From assembly GCF_028293835.1 (NCBI RefSeq), contig NZ_JAQGNX010000105.1:58288-122287 (forward strand): a DNA stretch of 64,000 bases, given 5' to 3'. The notes beneath the pieces were generated by a model. It was not told the DNA's origin, ran no database searches, and saw nothing but the letters and a program-made list of their open reading frames with translations. A program made the position numbers and the translations under genes. The DNA comes from Pseudomonas sp. (GTDB lineage Bacteria; Pseudomonadota; Gammaproteobacteria; Pseudomonadales; Pseudomonadaceae). Shown piece by piece: positions 17,793 through 27,641 of this stretch (within the stretch, counting starts at the first letter, position 1; each line of letters begins with the position of its first letter).

Positions 17793-18629
17793 ATGAACGC
17801 AGCTATCCATGTCGACCGTCTGAACAAGACTTTTGCTCGCAAGACGGCGTTGATCGATCTTGCGTTGTCTATACAACCCGGTGAAATGGTCGCGCTGATT
17901 GGCGCTTCTGGCTCCGGCAAGTCCACCCTGTTGCGGCATATGGCGGGCTTGGCCCGTTGCGATAAACACAACGGCGGTAGCGTTCAGGTGCTGGGCCGTG
18001 AAGTGCAATCCTGCGGCCGTCTGAACAGGAATGTTCGTCAGTTGCGCTCGGATATTGGCTACATCTTCCAGCAGTTCAACCTGGTCAATCGCCTCAGCGT
18101 ACTGGACAACGTATTGCTCGGTTGCCTGGGCCGCATGCCTAGCTGGCGCGGCAACCTCAGCTTGTTCAATGCCGAAGAAAAGCGGCGGGCAATGGAATCT
18201 CTGGACCGCGTCGGTCTGGCGGATCTGGCGGCACAACGCGCTTCAACCTTGTCCGGCGGCCAACAACAGCGCGTGGCCATTGCCCGCACGCTGACCCAGC
18301 GCGCCGAGATCATTTTGGCGGACGAACCGATTGCCTCGCTGGACCCTGAGTCCGCACGCAAAGTCATGGAAATCCTCGCCGACATCAACCGACGCGACGG
18401 CAAAACCGTCGTCGTTACCCTGCATCAAGTGGATTACGCCGTGCGCTATTGCCAGCGTGCCGTCGCCCTCAAAGCCGGGCGGATTCATTTCGATGGCGCC
18501 GCCGAAACCCTCAGCACCGAGTTCCTTAACGACCTGTATGGCGCAGACCTGGACACCCGTCTGCTGTTCTCCGACAAGGCGCGCAGTGCGGATAAACCGG
18601 TAAAGCTGGTTTTGGCGGCCGTGCGGTAA
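17793..18629 (+). CDS. phnC: Phosphonate ABC transporter ATPase PhnC
   Basis: ATP-binding subunit of the phosphonate importer, 278 residues. Walker [10 protein letters not shown], signature [10 protein letters not shown] and Walker [13 protein letters not shown] are present, and the overall sequence matches PhnC. The frame opens at 17733, but the ATG at 17793 begins at the family N-terminus ([14 protein letters not shown]) and is used here. It is the first gene of the phn operon and lies behind the Pho-box-like array. PhnC energises uptake through PhnE of ligand delivered by PhnD. Confidence 0.93.
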   Translation: MNAAIHVDRLNKTFARKTALIDLALSIQPGEMVALIGASGSGKSTLLRHMAGLARCDKHNGGSVQVLGREVQSCGRLNRNVRQLRSDIGYIFQQFNLVNRLSVLDNVLLGCLGRMPSWRGNLSLFNAEEKRRAMESLDRVGLADLAAQRASTLSGGQQQRVAIARTLTQRAEIILADEPIASLDPESARKVMEILADINRRDGKTVVVTLHQVDYAVRYCQRAVALKAGRIHFDGAAETLSTEFLNDLYGADLDTRLLFSDKARSADKPVKLVLAAVR

Positions 18630-18693
18630 CCGCTTGCAAAACGTTGCTGTTGCACCCAACCGAACCTCCTATTTCTCTTTCAGGAACCTGCCC

Positions 18694-19698
18694 ATGTTGA
18701 ATCGTATCGGTCGCGTTTTTGCGTCTGCCGCTTTGTTGGCCACCTTCTGTCTGGGCACCGCTCAAGCTGAAGAAAAAGTCATCAATTTCGGCCTTATGTC
18801 CACCGAGTCATCGACCAACCTCAAGAGCGTGTGGCAACCCTTTCTTGACGATATGTCGAAAAAAACCGGCCTGAAAATCAACGCAACCTTTGCGTCTGAT
18901 TACGCCGGTTTGATTCAAGGCATGCGCTTCAACAAAGTTGATATCGCCTGGCTGGGCAACAAGGGCGCGATGGAAGCCGTTGACCGTTCCAACGGTGAAA
19001 TCTTCGCCCAGACCGCCGCCGCCAATGGCGCTGCCGGTTATTGGAGCCTGTTGATCGTGCGCAAAGACAGCCCGATCAACTCAGTAGAAGACATGCTGAA
19101 AAACGCCAAGAACCTGACCTTCGGTAACGGCGATCCAAACTCCACCTCCGGCTATCTGGTCCCGGGCTACTACGTGTTCGCCAAGAACCACGTCGACGCC
19201 TCGACCGCGTTCAAGCGCACGCTGAACTCCAGCCATGAAGTCAACGCCCTGAGCGTGGCCAAAGGTCAGCTGGATGTAGCGACCTTCAACACCGAAAGCT
19301 GGGATCGCCTGGAAGTGACTCAGCCGGACAAGGCCGCACTGCTCAAAGTGATCTGGAAGTCGCCGCTGATCCCGGCAGACCCGATGGTCTGGAACAAGAG
19401 TCTGTCGGACACCGATAAAGCCAAAATCCGCGAATTTTTCGCCACCTACGGCGACACCGATCACGAGAAAGCTGTCCTCAAGGACATGCAACTGGGCAAG
19501 TTCCTGAAGTCTTCCGACGATCAACTCCTGCCAATCCGTCAGCTTGAATTGTTCAAACAACGCACTGAAGTCGCTGCCAGCACCACGCTGGATGAAAAAG
19601 AAAAGACTGAGCGCTTGAAGACCCTCGATGACGGTCTGGCCAAGCTGCAACAGCGCATCACCGAGCTTGAAAAGAAGAGCACCGCCAGCGCTGGTTAA
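18694..19698 (+). CDS. phnD: Phosphonate-binding periplasmic protein PhnD
   Basis: Periplasmic binding protein of 334 residues. A signal peptide (about 1-25, ending GTAQA) precedes the mature protein, which shows PhnD features such as FGLMSTESSTNL near the start, WLGNKGAMEAVDRS and GNGDPNSTSGYLVP. The start at 18694 follows an AGGAA site. It is followed by a short GC-rich hairpin (19712-19729) without a T-run. It captures alkylphosphonates for the PhnC-PhnE importer. Confidence 0.94.
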   Translation: MLNRIGRVFASAALLATFCLGTAQAEEKVINFGLMSTESSTNLKSVWQPFLDDMSKKTGLKINATFASDYAGLIQGMRFNKVDIAWLGNKGAMEAVDRSNGEIFAQTAAANGAAGYWSLLIVRKDSPINSVEDMLKNAKNLTFGNGDPNSTSGYLVPGYYVFAKNHVDASTAFKRTLNSSHEVNALSVAKGQLDVATFNTESWDRLEVTQPDKAALLKVIWKSPLIPADPMVWNKSLSDTDKAKIREFFATYGDTDHEKAVLKDMQLGKFLKSSDDQLLPIRQLELFKQRTEVAASTTLDEKEKTERLKTLDDGLAKLQQRITELEKKSTASAG

Positions 19699-19711
19699 TA
19701 CCCAATGACCT

Positions 19712-19729
19712 GACGCCAGGGACGGCGTC
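19712..19729 (+). promoter_or_regulatory. Short hairpin between phnD and phnE
   Basis: GACGCC and GGCGTC form a 6-bp stem around a 6-base loop in the 75-bp phnD-phnE gap. It lacks a T-run, so it more probably stabilises the phnD message than terminates transcription. Confidence 0.35.
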
Positions 19730-19773
19730 GGTGAGTGGCTGCCTTTGAATGTTTGACCTTGCGAGAGCTTTTT

Positions 19774-20562
19774 ATGACGACCCACGCTGCATACGTCGAA
19801 GCCGTCGGCAAGCGCACTTGGCCCCGCTACATCGGCTGGGGCCTGGTTCTGGCCATGCTGGTCTGGTCATGGCATGGCGCTGAAATGAACCCGCTGGCGC
19901 TGTACCGCGACTCAGGGAACATGGCGACCTTTGCCGCCGACTTCTTCCCGCCTGACTTTCACGAATGGCGTTCGTACCTGAAGGAAATGCTGGTCACGGT
20001 GCAAATCGCCGTTTGGGGCACGGTTCTGGCGATCATCTGTTCGGTGCCGTTGGGCATTCTGTGCGCCGAGAACATCACCCCGTGGTGGGTTCATCAGCCG
20101 GTACGCCGGGTCATGGACGCGTTCCGCTCGATCAACGAAATGGTGTTCGCCATGTTGTTCGTGGTGGCGGTGGGCCTGGGTCCTTTTGCCGGAGTTCTGG
20201 CTTTGTGGATCGGTACTACCGGTGTGCTGGCGAAACTGTTTGCCGAAGCGGTAGAAGCGATCGATCCGGGGCCGGTTGAAGGGGTGCGAGCCACCGGCGC
20301 CAGTGCCTTGCAGGAAGTTATTTACGGGGTGATCCCTCAAGTGCTGCCGCTGTGGATTTCCTATGCGCTGTATCGCTTCGAGTCCAACGTGCGCTCGGCG
20401 ACGGTGGTGGGGATGGTCGGTGCAGGCGGTATCGGGGTGATCCTCTGGGAAAACATTCGCTCGTTTCAGTTCACCCAAACCTGCGCCGTCTTACTGATCA
20501 TTATTTTCGTTGTCAGCGTGATCGACCTTATGTCGCAGCGCCTGCGCAAACAGTTCATCTAG
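19774..20562 (+). CDS. phnE: Phosphonate ABC transporter permease PhnE
   Basis: Inner-membrane permease of the phosphonate importer, 262 residues. It has the binding-protein-dependent transport fold, with the EAA-like loop [25 protein letters not shown] and the [15 protein letters not shown] segment of PhnE. A GCGAGAG site precedes the ATG at 19774. It is single in this operon (some bacteria have two phnE genes). A terminator-like hairpin follows immediately. Confidence 0.93.
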   Translation: MTTHAAYVEAVGKRTWPRYIGWGLVLAMLVWSWHGAEMNPLALYRDSGNMATFAADFFPPDFHEWRSYLKEMLVTVQIAVWGTVLAIICSVPLGILCAENITPWWVHQPVRRVMDAFRSINEMVFAMLFVVAVGLGPFAGVLALWIGTTGVLAKLFAEAVEAIDPGPVEGVRATGASALQEVIYGVIPQVLPLWISYALYRFESNVRSATVVGMVGAGGIGVILWENIRSFQFTQTCAVLLIIIFVVSVIDLMSQRLRKQFI

Positions 20563-20568
20563 GGAGAC

Positions 20569-20590
20569 AGTGCCTCACGGCGCTTTTTTT
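20569..20590 (+). terminator. Intrinsic-terminator-like hairpin between phnE and phnF
   Basis: AGTGCC-TCAC-GGCGCT forms a 6-bp stem (one G-T pair) followed by seven Ts. It sits directly after the phnE stop and ends only four bases before the phnF ATG, so it could divide the transport genes from phnF-phnP. Confidence 0.6.
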
Positions 20591-20594
20591 AACC

Positions 20595-21299
20595 ATGCAC
20601 TTGTCTAGACAAATTGAACCGGTTTACCGCGAGCTGGCAGACACGTTGCGCAGTGAGCTTAGCGATTATCAGCCGGGAGATTACCTGCCTGCAGAAATCC
20701 GTCTGGCCGCGCGCTTTTCTGTCAACCGCCACACCGTACGACGGGCCATCGATGAGTTGGTCGCCGAAGGCAGCGTGCTGCGGCAACAAGGCAAAGGCAC
20801 ACAAGTGCTGGAGCGACGTTTGATTTACCCCGTGGCCGCTGAAAGTGCCTACAGCCAATCGGTCTCGGCCTTGGGGCATGGCGTCGAGGCGCGGTTGTTA
20901 CTGCGCCGGGTGTGTCTCGCTAACCCCGAAGAGGCCCGGCATTTGGGCCTCGCCGATCAGGCGCCGCTGATCGAATTGCAGACTTTACGCATGGTCGACG
21001 ACCAGCCGGTCAGCCTGATCCGCCACCGCTATTGCGCCAGCCGAACCGAGATGCTGGCGGCCTATTCCGGTGGCTCAATGCGGCAATTTTTCGCCGAGCA
21101 CGATCTGCCGTTAACCCGTACGTTCAGCCTGATCGGCGCCCGCCTGCCAAGCCGCGAAGAAGCCGGCCTGCTGCTGATGCCTCGGCATTTACCGGCGCTC
21201 AGCGTCCTGACCCTTTCCCGTGACAGCGCCGGGCAACCGGTGGAGCTTTCCCAGTCCACCAGCCGCTCGGATCGCTTTCAGTACCAGGTTATTACTTGA
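20595..21299 (+). CDS. phnF: Phosphonate operon regulator PhnF (GntR/HutC family)
   Basis: A 234-residue transcription factor with an N-terminal winged helix-turn-helix (residues about 5-75, YLPAEIRLAARFSVNRHTVRRAIDEL) and a C-terminal UTRA effector domain. It matches PhnF, which controls phn genes in other bacteria. The ATG at 20595 is the only one at the family N-terminus, yet no ribosome site is visible: the sequence before it is the terminator T-run plus AACC. Its mRNA may be leaderless or poorly translated. It is embedded between phnE and phnG. Confidence 0.9.
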   Translation: MHLSRQIEPVYRELADTLRSELSDYQPGDYLPAEIRLAARFSVNRHTVRRAIDELVAEGSVLRQQGKGTQVLERRLIYPVAAESAYSQSVSALGHGVEARLLLRRVCLANPEEARHLGLADQAPLIELQTLRMVDDQPVSLIRHRYCASRTEMLAAYSGGSMRQFFAEHDLPLTRTFSLIGARLPSREEAGLLLMPRHLPALSVLTLSRDSAGQPVELSQSTSRSDRFQYQVIT

Positions 21300-21313
21300 T
21301 GGAGACCTCAACC

Positions 21314-21769
21314 ATGAATCCCGCTCCTGTAGCCACAACCACCGCCCGTCAACAGTGGATCAGCGTGTTGGCCCACGCCCCGATTATCGAGTTGAGCCGC
21401 CATGAAGCCGCCTTGCGCGACGCCGAGTACCAACTGATTCGTGCCCCGGAAATCGGCATGACCCTGGTTCGTGGGCGCATGGGCGGCACCGGCGCGCCGT
21501 TTAACGTCGGTGAAATGAGCGTCACCCGTTGCGTGGTGCGTTTGGCCGATGGGCGCACCGGTTTTAGCTACCGTGCCGGGCGCGACAAGTTGCACGCCGA
21601 ACTGGCCGCGTTGGCTGATGCGCACCTGCAAGGCTCGCAACAATCACGTTGGTTAACTGAATTGATCGAACCCCTGGCCCGAGCGCATGCCGCGCGTTGC
21701 GCCGTCAAAGCCGCAGAAACCGCAGCCACCAAAGTTGAGTTTTTCACCCTGGTGCGAGGAGAAGACTGA
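21314..21769 (+). CDS. phnG: C-P lyase complex subunit PhnG
   Basis: Subunit of the PhnGHIJ core complex, 151 residues. It shows the PhnG pattern ELIRAPEIGMTLVRGRMGGTGAPFN-like (read here as QLIRAPEIGMTLVRGRMGG) and VTRCVVRL. The start is the ATG at 21314, which has GGAGA eight bases upstream; ATG 21299 overlaps the phnF stop and has no such site. Together with PhnH, PhnI and PhnJ it converts phosphonates to 5-phosphoribosyl intermediates. Its stop overlaps phnH by one base. Confidence 0.93.
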   Translation: MNPAPVATTTARQQWISVLAHAPIIELSRHEAALRDAEYQLIRAPEIGMTLVRGRMGGTGAPFNVGEMSVTRCVVRLADGRTGFSYRAGRDKLHAELAALADAHLQGSQQSRWLTELIEPLARAHAARCAVKAAETAATKVEFFTLVRGED

Positions 21770-22380
21770 TGAGTGCAACCCTATTGCAACCGGCATTCGC
21801 CGATGCGGTGCTGGATTCCGTGCGCAGCTTTCGTGCCGCACTCAAGGCCCTGGCCGGCCCGGGTGTCGCTCAGCCATTGGACGCGCCGCCCCTGGAAGGT
21901 TTGGCAGCGGCTACCTATGCGCTGTGCCTGACATTGCTGGACGTGGACACGCCGCTGTGGCTGGCGCCCGGGTTCGATACGCCGACCATCCGCGCCAACC
22001 TGACGTTCCACTGCGGCTGCCCGATTGTCGGCAGCCGTGAGCAAGCGCGTTTTGCCTTGTTGGACGACAGCGAACTGCATGACTTGCGCGGCTTTGAACT
22101 GGGCAATGATCGTTATCCCGATCAGTCCTGCACCTTGCTGATTCAACTGCCGCAATTGGACGGCGGCCGTTGCCTGACATGGCGAGGCCCCGGCATTCAA
22201 AGCGAAAACCAGGTGGCGTTGCCGTTGGCCGAAGGTTTCTGGAGCGAGCGCGCCACGCGCAATGACTTCCCCCGTGGACTGGATGCATTTTTCCTCGCGG
22301 GAAATAGCGTCATTGGCCTTCCACGCAGCACCCGCGTCAGCGTCGCTGAAACCCACACGACGACAGAGGAGTTTGCCTGA
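21769..22380 (+). CDS. phnH: C-P lyase complex subunit PhnH
   Basis: A 203-residue subunit of the C-P lyase core that is structurally related to PLP-dependent transferases but lacks catalysis of its own. Family features: FRAALKALAGPG near residue 20, a middle section with TLTFHCGCP-like sequence (LTFHCGCPIVG) and the C-terminal FWSERATRNDFPRGLDAFF segment. It overlaps both neighbours by one base (TGATG junctions), as is usual in this operon. Confidence 0.93.
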   Translation: MSATLLQPAFADAVLDSVRSFRAALKALAGPGVAQPLDAPPLEGLAAATYALCLTLLDVDTPLWLAPGFDTPTIRANLTFHCGCPIVGSREQARFALLDDSELHDLRGFELGNDRYPDQSCTLLIQLPQLDGGRCLTWRGPGIQSENQVALPLAEGFWSERATRNDFPRGLDAFFLAGNSVIGLPRSTRVSVAETHTTTEEFA

Positions 22381-23471
22381 TGTACGTAGCCGTCAAAGGT
22401 GGCGAACAGGCCATCGACAATGCACACCGCCTGCTGGCGAAAAGACGCCGGGGCGACACGTCAATGGCCGAACTGGCGGTGGAACAGATTCGGCAACAGT
22501 TGCCGCTGGCCGTCGCCCGAGTCATGAGCGAAGGCTCGCTGTACGACGAGCAACTGGCCGCGCTGGCAATCAAGCAAGCGGCGGGGGATATGGTCGAAGC
22601 GATTTTCCTGCTGCGTGCTTATCGCACCACGCTGCCGCGCTTCACCGGCAGCCTGCCGATTGACACCTCGGACATGCAACTCAGCCGTCGTTTGTCGGCG
22701 ACCTTCAAGGATGTGCCGGGCGGCCAGCTGCTGGGTCCGACCTTCGATTACACCCATCGTTTGCTGGACTTTGCCTTATTGGCTGAAGGCGAACATCCGG
22801 GGCCGCTGGTGCAAGACGGCGCCACCTTGGAAGCCTGCCCACGGGTACTGGGTTTGCTGGCCAAAGAAGGCTTGGTCAAGAACGAAAGCGGCAGTGATGA
22901 GAGCATCGCCGACATCACCCGTAACCCGTTGGAATACCCGTCCAACCGTGCCCAGCGCCTACAGGCACTGGCCCGGGGTGATGAAGGATTTCTATTGGCG
23001 CTGGGCTATTCCACCCAACGCGGGTATGGCCGCAATCACCCGTTCGCCGGAGAAATCCGTATCGGTGAAGTGGAGGTCTGGATCGAGCCGGAAGAGCTGG
23101 GTTTCCCCATCAACATCGGCAGCATCGAAGTCACCGAGTGCGAGATGGTCAACCAGTTCGTCGGCTCGGGCACCGAACTTGCGCAATTTACCCGTGGCTA
23201 CGGCCTGACGTTTGGCCAGGCCGAGCGCAAGGCCATGGGCATGGCCTTGGTGGATAGAGCGCTACGGGCCGCTGAGTTCAACGAAGAGATCGAGTCGCCA
23301 GCGCAGATGGAAGAATTCGTCCTCAGCCATTGCGACAACGTCGAAGCCGCGGGTTTTGTCTCGCACTTGAAGTTGCCGCACTACGTCGATTTTCAGTCCG
23401 AGTTGGAACTGATTCGCAAATTGCGCAAGCCCGCAGCGGCTCAGCCCACCGCCCAGGAGAATCAGCAATGA
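22380..23471 (+). CDS. phnI: C-P lyase complex subunit PhnI
   Basis: A 363-residue component that, with PhnG and PhnH, couples phosphonate to the ribose of a purine nucleotide by displacing the base. The start MYVAVKGGEQAIDNAHRLL is diagnostic of PhnI, as are the middle YSTQRGYGRNHPFAGEIR and the IGSIEVTECEMVNQF segment. Full length compared with E. coli PhnI. It overlaps phnJ by four bases (ATGA). Confidence 0.95.
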   Translation: MYVAVKGGEQAIDNAHRLLAKRRRGDTSMAELAVEQIRQQLPLAVARVMSEGSLYDEQLAALAIKQAAGDMVEAIFLLRAYRTTLPRFTGSLPIDTSDMQLSRRLSATFKDVPGGQLLGPTFDYTHRLLDFALLAEGEHPGPLVQDGATLEACPRVLGLLAKEGLVKNESGSDESIADITRNPLEYPSNRAQRLQALARGDEGFLLALGYSTQRGYGRNHPFAGEIRIGEVEVWIEPEELGFPINIGSIEVTECEMVNQFVGSGTELAQFTRGYGLTFGQAERKAMGMALVDRALRAAEFNEEIESPAQMEEFVLSHCDNVEAAGFVSHLKLPHYVDFQSELELIRKLRKPAAAQPTAQENQQ

Positions 23472-24346
23472 GCAGCAGCCAGACGCAGGCCAGTCCAGCC
23501 CGGGACGAGGCTTATAACTTCGCTTACCTGGATGAGCAAACCAAACGCATGATCCGCCGTGGTTTGCTCAAAGCCGTGGCGATTCCGGGTTACCAAGTGC
23601 CGTTCGGCGGCCGGGAAATGCCGCTGCCTTATGGTTGGGGCACCGGCGGCATGCAAGTTACTGCGGCGATCCTTGGCGCTGACGATGTGCTGAAGGTCAT
23701 CGACCAAGGCGCAGACGACACCACCAACGCGGTCTCGATTCGACGCTTTTTTGCCCGCACGGCTGGCATCGCTACCACCGAACGCACCCCCGAAGCGACG
23801 GTGATTCAAACCCGTCACCGGATTCCGGAAACGCCGCTGCACGCCGGTCAAATCATGGTGTATCAGGTGCCAAACCCGGAACCGCTGCGCTTTATCGAGC
23901 CGTCGGAGACCGAGACCCGAACCATGCACGCGCTGAACGATTACGGGGTGATGCACGTGAAGCTTTATGAAGACATCGCGACTTTCGGTCATATCGCCAC
24001 CAGTTACGCCTACCCGGTGATGGTCGATGATCGCTACGTCATGGACCCGTCGCCCAATCCGAAATTCGATAACCCCAAGCTCGACATGAGCCCGGCGCTG
24101 ATGCTGTTTGGCGCCGGTCGGGAGAAGCGCCTGTACGCGGTGCCGCCGTACACCAAAGTAGTGAGTCTGGACTTTGAGGATCACCCGTTCGAAGTCCAGA
24201 AGTGGGAAGAGTGCTGCGCCATTTGCGGCAGTCGCGATTCCTTCCTCGATGAAATGATCCTCGACGACGCGGGCACCCAAAGCTTCGTCTGTTCCGACAC
24301 CGATTATTGCGCCCAACGCAGCGGCGAACAGGAGGCTGGCCAATGA
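23468..24346 (+). CDS. phnJ: Carbon-phosphorus lyase PhnJ (radical SAM)
   Basis: The enzyme that cleaves the carbon-phosphorus bond, 292 residues. The characteristic cysteine set is present as C250-x2-C253-x21-C275-x5-C281, the same spacing as in E. coli PhnJ, where three ligate the iron-sulphur cluster and the last forms a thiyl radical. The glycine proposed to carry the glycyl radical is at position 32 (RRGLLKAVAIPG). The ATG at 23468 overlaps the phnI stop. It produces methane or another alkane plus a cyclic ribose phosphate that is then processed by PhnP and PhnN. Confidence 0.96.
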   Translation: MSSSQTQASPARDEAYNFAYLDEQTKRMIRRGLLKAVAIPGYQVPFGGREMPLPYGWGTGGMQVTAAILGADDVLKVIDQGADDTTNAVSIRRFFARTAGIATTERTPEATVIQTRHRIPETPLHAGQIMVYQVPNPEPLRFIEPSETETRTMHALNDYGVMHVKLYEDIATFGHIATSYAYPVMVDDRYVMDPSPNPKFDNPKLDMSPALMLFGAGREKRLYAVPPYTKVVSLDFEDHPFEVQKWEECCAICGSRDSFLDEMILDDAGTQSFVCSDTDYCAQRSGEQEAGQ

Positions 24347-25161
24347 ACAGTCCAGCGAAAATACCTGAGCTGGACCGCCAGGCTGAGCGTGCACAACCCT
24401 TGCTTAAGGTCCGTGGCCTGAGCCGTTTGTATGGGCCCGAGAAGGGCTGTCAGGACGTGGATTTCGACCTGTATCCCGGCGAAGTGTTGGGCATCGTCGG
24501 CGAGTCCGGCTCAGGCAAATCGACCTTGTTGTCGTTGCTCAGCGGCCGTTGCCCGCCTGATCGTGGCGACATCGCTTATCGGCGCAAAGAGGGGGACTGG
24601 ATCGACCTCTACAGCGCCAGCGAAGCCGAGCGCCGCACGTTGTTGCGCACTGAATGGGGCTTCGTCGAACAAAACCCGCGAGATGGTCTACGCATGGGCG
24701 TCTCGGCCGGCGCCAACATCGGCGAGCGCTTGATGGCCCAAGGCGTGCGCAATTACAGCGAGCTACGCGCAGCCGGTATCGACTGGCTTAGCCAAGTCGA
24801 AATCGATCCGCTGCGCATTGATGACCTGCCACGAACCTTTTCCGGGGGCATGCAACAACGCTTGCAGATCGCCCGCAATCTGGTTTCCGGCCCACGTCTG
24901 GTGTTCATGGACGAGCCCACCGGCGGCCTTGATGTGTCGGTACAAGCGCGCTTGCTCGACCTGTTGCGCGGTCTGGTGCGGGAGCTGGACCTGGCAGTGG
25001 TGATCGTCACACACGATCTGGCGGTGGCCCGCTTGTTGGCGGACCGGTTGATGGTGATGCGTCGTTCCCGCGTTGTGGAATCCGGGCTCACCGATCAGAT
25101 CCTTGATGACCCGCAGCATCCTTATTCGCAGCTGCTGGTGTCGTCGGTGCTGCAACCGTGA
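24343..25161 (+). CDS. phnK: C-P lyase ATP-binding protein PhnK
   Basis: ABC-type ATPase of 272 residues that binds the PhnGHIJ core. Walker [10 protein letters not shown], signature [10 protein letters not shown] and Walker [13 protein letters not shown] are present. It starts at the ATGA overlap with phnJ. PhnK is not a transporter subunit despite the fold; no permease accompanies it. A strong hairpin with a T-run follows its stop. Confidence 0.94.
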   Translation: MNSPAKIPELDRQAERAQPLLKVRGLSRLYGPEKGCQDVDFDLYPGEVLGIVGESGSGKSTLLSLLSGRCPPDRGDIAYRRKEGDWIDLYSASEAERRTLLRTEWGFVEQNPRDGLRMGVSAGANIGERLMAQGVRNYSELRAAGIDWLSQVEIDPLRIDDLPRTFSGGMQQRLQIARNLVSGPRLVFMDEPTGGLDVSVQARLLDLLRGLVRELDLAVVIVTHDLAVARLLADRLMVMRRSRVVESGLTDQILDDPQHPYSQLLVSSVLQP

Positions 25162-25167
25162 TTTATC

Positions 25168-25204
25168 CGGCGACCGGACAGCCTCCGGTCGCCGCCGTCT
25201 TTTT
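25168..25204 (+). terminator. Terminator-like hairpin between phnK and phnL
   Basis: CGGCGACCGGA and TCCGGTCGCCG form a perfect 11-bp stem around a 5-base loop. CCG and then TCTTTTT follow. It meets the pattern of an intrinsic terminator although it lies inside an operon; the phnL ATG is 13 bases further on. Confidence 0.65.
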
Positions 25205-25216
25205 GGGGTGAGCTTG

Positions 25217-25933
25217 ATGAACACGTTGATCGAGGTCCGCGACCTCTCGAAAACTTTCACGCTGCATCAGCAAAACGGTGTGGTGCTTAATGTCCTCGAT
25301 GGTTTGAGCTTTACCGTCGGTGCCGGTGAATGCCTGGTGTTGCACGGGCAATCGGGTGCCGGCAAAAGCACCTTGCTGCGCACGCTGTACGGCAATTATT
25401 TACCCGCAGGCGGCAGCATTCGTTTGCGGCATGCCGGCGACTGGCTGGAGTTGGTGGGCGCGCAACCCCGTGAAGTGTTGGCGGTGCGCCAGCAAACCCT
25501 GGGTTACGTCAGCCAGTTTCTGCGGGTGATCCCACGGGTTGCCACTCTGGATGTGGTGATGGAGCCAGCGCTGGCCCGCGGTTGGTCGAAAGAAAACGCC
25601 AAGTCCCGAGCGGAACATTTGCTTGCCCGTCTGAATATTCCCCAACGTCTGTGGCAACTGGCGCCCGGCACTTTTTCCGGCGGCGAGCAGCAGCGGGTGA
25701 ATATCGCACGGGGCTTCATGGTTGAGTGGCCGGTGATGTTGCTAGACGAACCGACTGCTTCGCTGGATGACATCAATCGCCAAGTGGTGTTGGAGCTGAT
25801 GCAAGAAGCCAAGGCGGCGGGTGCGGCCTTGATCGGCATTTTCCACGACCGCGCTGCCCGTGAAGCGGTTTCCGATCGCCATCTCGACATGACACCCAAC
25901 GCCCCGATCGCCAAGGAAACCGCGCCATGCTGA
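25217..25933 (+). CDS. phnL: C-P lyase ATP-binding protein PhnL
   Basis: Second ABC-type ATPase of the C-P lyase system, 238 residues, with Walker [10 protein letters not shown], signature [10 protein letters not shown] and Walker [12 protein letters not shown]. In E. coli PhnL joins PhnK on the core complex. The start at 25217 is preceded by GGGGTGAG. It is separated from phnK by the hairpin described above and overlaps phnM by seven bases. Confidence 0.93.
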   Translation: MNTLIEVRDLSKTFTLHQQNGVVLNVLDGLSFTVGAGECLVLHGQSGAGKSTLLRTLYGNYLPAGGSIRLRHAGDWLELVGAQPREVLAVRQQTLGYVSQFLRVIPRVATLDVVMEPALARGWSKENAKSRAEHLLARLNIPQRLWQLAPGTFSGGEQQRVNIARGFMVEWPVMLLDEPTASLDDINRQVVLELMQEAKAAGAALIGIFHDRAAREAVSDRHLDMTPNAPIAKETAPC

Positions 25934-27072
25934 CCGAACAGATTCTCAGCAATGCTCAAGTTGTAACTGCTGATCGCGTGTTCAATGGCACTGTGGTCCT
26001 GCGCAACGGGCTGATTGCCGAAGTCGACGAAGGCCGAAGCCGCTTGCCCCAGGCTCAAGACCTGCGCGGCGATTACCTGCTGCCGGGCCTGGTGGAGTTG
26101 CACACCGACAACCTGGAAAAGCACATGACCCCCCGTCCCGGCGTGGATTGGCCGTCGGTTTCTGCGGTGCTGAGTCATGACGCGCAGATCATTGCGGCGG
26201 GCATCACCACGGTGTTCGACGCGCTGTCCATTGGCGACGTGAACCCCAAGGGCAATCGCATGAAGAAGTTGCCCGGCATGCTCGAGGCCATTGCCAGCGC
26301 TAACGCCGCAGGCCTGACCCGTGCCGAGCACCGGCTGCATCTGCGCTGCGAACTGTGCCATCCCGACACCTTAAGCGTGTACCGTGACTTGGTTGAGCAC
26401 CCCTTGGTGCAACTGGTATCGGTAATGGACCACTCGCCGGGTCAGCGACAATTTGCCCTTGAATCCAAGTACCGCGAGTACTACATGGGTAAGTACCACC
26501 TGAACACCGAGCAGATGGATGAGTTTATTGTGTTCCAGGTGGCCAATTCCCGTGAGTTCAGCGACCGGTATCGGCGTGCGATTGCTGAGGATTGCCTGGC
26601 CCGTGGTTTGTCTGTGGCCAGCCACGATGACGCCACCCTGGCCCACGTCGAAGAGTCCGCTGGCTACGGCATGACCATCGCTGAATTTCCGACGACGATG
26701 GAGGCCGCCCGTGGCAGCCACCGCCTGGGCATGGGCGTATTGATGGGGGCGCCGAACGTGGTACGTGGCGGGTCCCATTCGGGCAACGTGGCGGCGGCAG
26801 ACCTTGCTAAAGAAGGGTTACTGGATATCCTGTCCAGCGATTACTATCCCGCCAGTCTGCTGCAAGCAGCGTTTATCCTGGCTGCCGGGGACAATGGCTG
26901 CGAACTGCCGCAAGCGGTGGGCATGGTCAGCCGCGCACCGGCCCACGCAGCGGGGCTTGACGATCGCGGCGAGATTCGCATCGGTTTACGCGCGGACTTG
27001 GTTCATGCAAAAAATCAGGACGGGCTGCCGGTGATTCAACAGGTATGGCGACAAGCGAAGAGGGTGTTCTGA
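25927..27072 (+). CDS. phnM: RPnTP hydrolase PhnM (amidohydrolase family)
   Basis: Metal-dependent amidohydrolase of 381 residues that releases pyrophosphate from alpha-D-ribose-1-methylphosphonate-5-triphosphate. Visible elements: [11 protein letters not shown] near residue 60 as the first metal-binding strand, [24 protein letters not shown] and [15 protein letters not shown]. It overlaps phnL upstream and ends on the phnN start codon. Confidence 0.95.
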   Translation: MLTEQILSNAQVVTADRVFNGTVVLRNGLIAEVDEGRSRLPQAQDLRGDYLLPGLVELHTDNLEKHMTPRPGVDWPSVSAVLSHDAQIIAAGITTVFDALSIGDVNPKGNRMKKLPGMLEAIASANAAGLTRAEHRLHLRCELCHPDTLSVYRDLVEHPLVQLVSVMDHSPGQRQFALESKYREYYMGKYHLNTEQMDEFIVFQVANSREFSDRYRRAIAEDCLARGLSVASHDDATLAHVEESAGYGMTIAEFPTTMEAARGSHRLGMGVLMGAPNVVRGGSHSGNVAAADLAKEGLLDILSSDYYPASLLQAAFILAAGDNGCELPQAVGMVSRAPAHAAGLDDRGEIRIGLRADLVHAKNQDGLPVIQQVWRQAKRVF

Positions 27073-27641
27073 TGGCAGGCAGGTTGATCTATCTCATCGG
27101 ACCTTCAGGTTCGGGCAAGGACAGCCTGCTGGATGCTGCGCGCGAGCCATTGGCCGATCAAGGCTGCCGGATCGTGCGCAGGGTCATCACCCGCTCGGCG
27201 GAAGCGGTGGGCGAGTCGGCGCAAGCGGTTAGCGTGGAGCAGTTTGTGGCGATGCAGGCTGAGGGCGCGTTTGCCCTCAGTTGGCAAGCCAACGGCCTGC
27301 ACTACGGGATTCCTGCCCAGATCGACGAATGGCTGGAGGCGGGGCTCGACGTACTGGTCAACGGCTCACGGGGGCACCTGGCTCAAGCGCGGCAGCGTTA
27401 TCCGGATTTGCTCGCTTTGTTACTCACCGTAGACCAGGAAATTTTGCGTCAACGGCTACAGGCTCGTGGTCGCGAGTCACTGCCAGAGATCGAAGCACGA
27501 TTGGCCCGTAACGCCGATTTCGCCGCAACCTTGATGGCCAGTGAGAACACCGCCCTATGGCTGCTGGATAACTCCGGGCCGATCGAACAAACCCTCGCAC
27601 GCTTGCTGCAACTGATCGGCAAAGACGCGGCATGCGTCTGA
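27072..27641 (+). CDS. phnN: Ribose 1,5-bisphosphate phosphokinase PhnN
   Basis: A 189-residue P-loop kinase that converts ribose 1,5-bisphosphate to PRPP, the last step of the pathway. The guanylate-kinase-like P-loop is GPSGSGKDS at about residue 10. The frame opens at 27045, but the ATG at 27072 overlaps the phnM stop and begins at the family N-terminus ([10 protein letters not shown]). It overlaps phnP by ten bases. Confidence 0.93.
   Translation: MAGRLIYLIGPSGSGKDSLLDAAREPLADQGCRIVRRVITRSAEAVGESAQAVSVEQFVAMQAEGAFALSWQANGLHYGIPAQIDEWLEAGLDVLVNGSRGHLAQARQRYPDLLALLLTVDQEILRQRLQARGRESLPEIEARLARNADFAATLMASENTALWLLDNSGPIEQTLARLLQLIGKDAACV

Noticed and set aside
23462..24394. Minus-strand frame of 310 codons opposite phnJ
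   Set aside because: It mirrors phnJ, whose cysteine and glycine residues are exact; no ribosome site and no homology.
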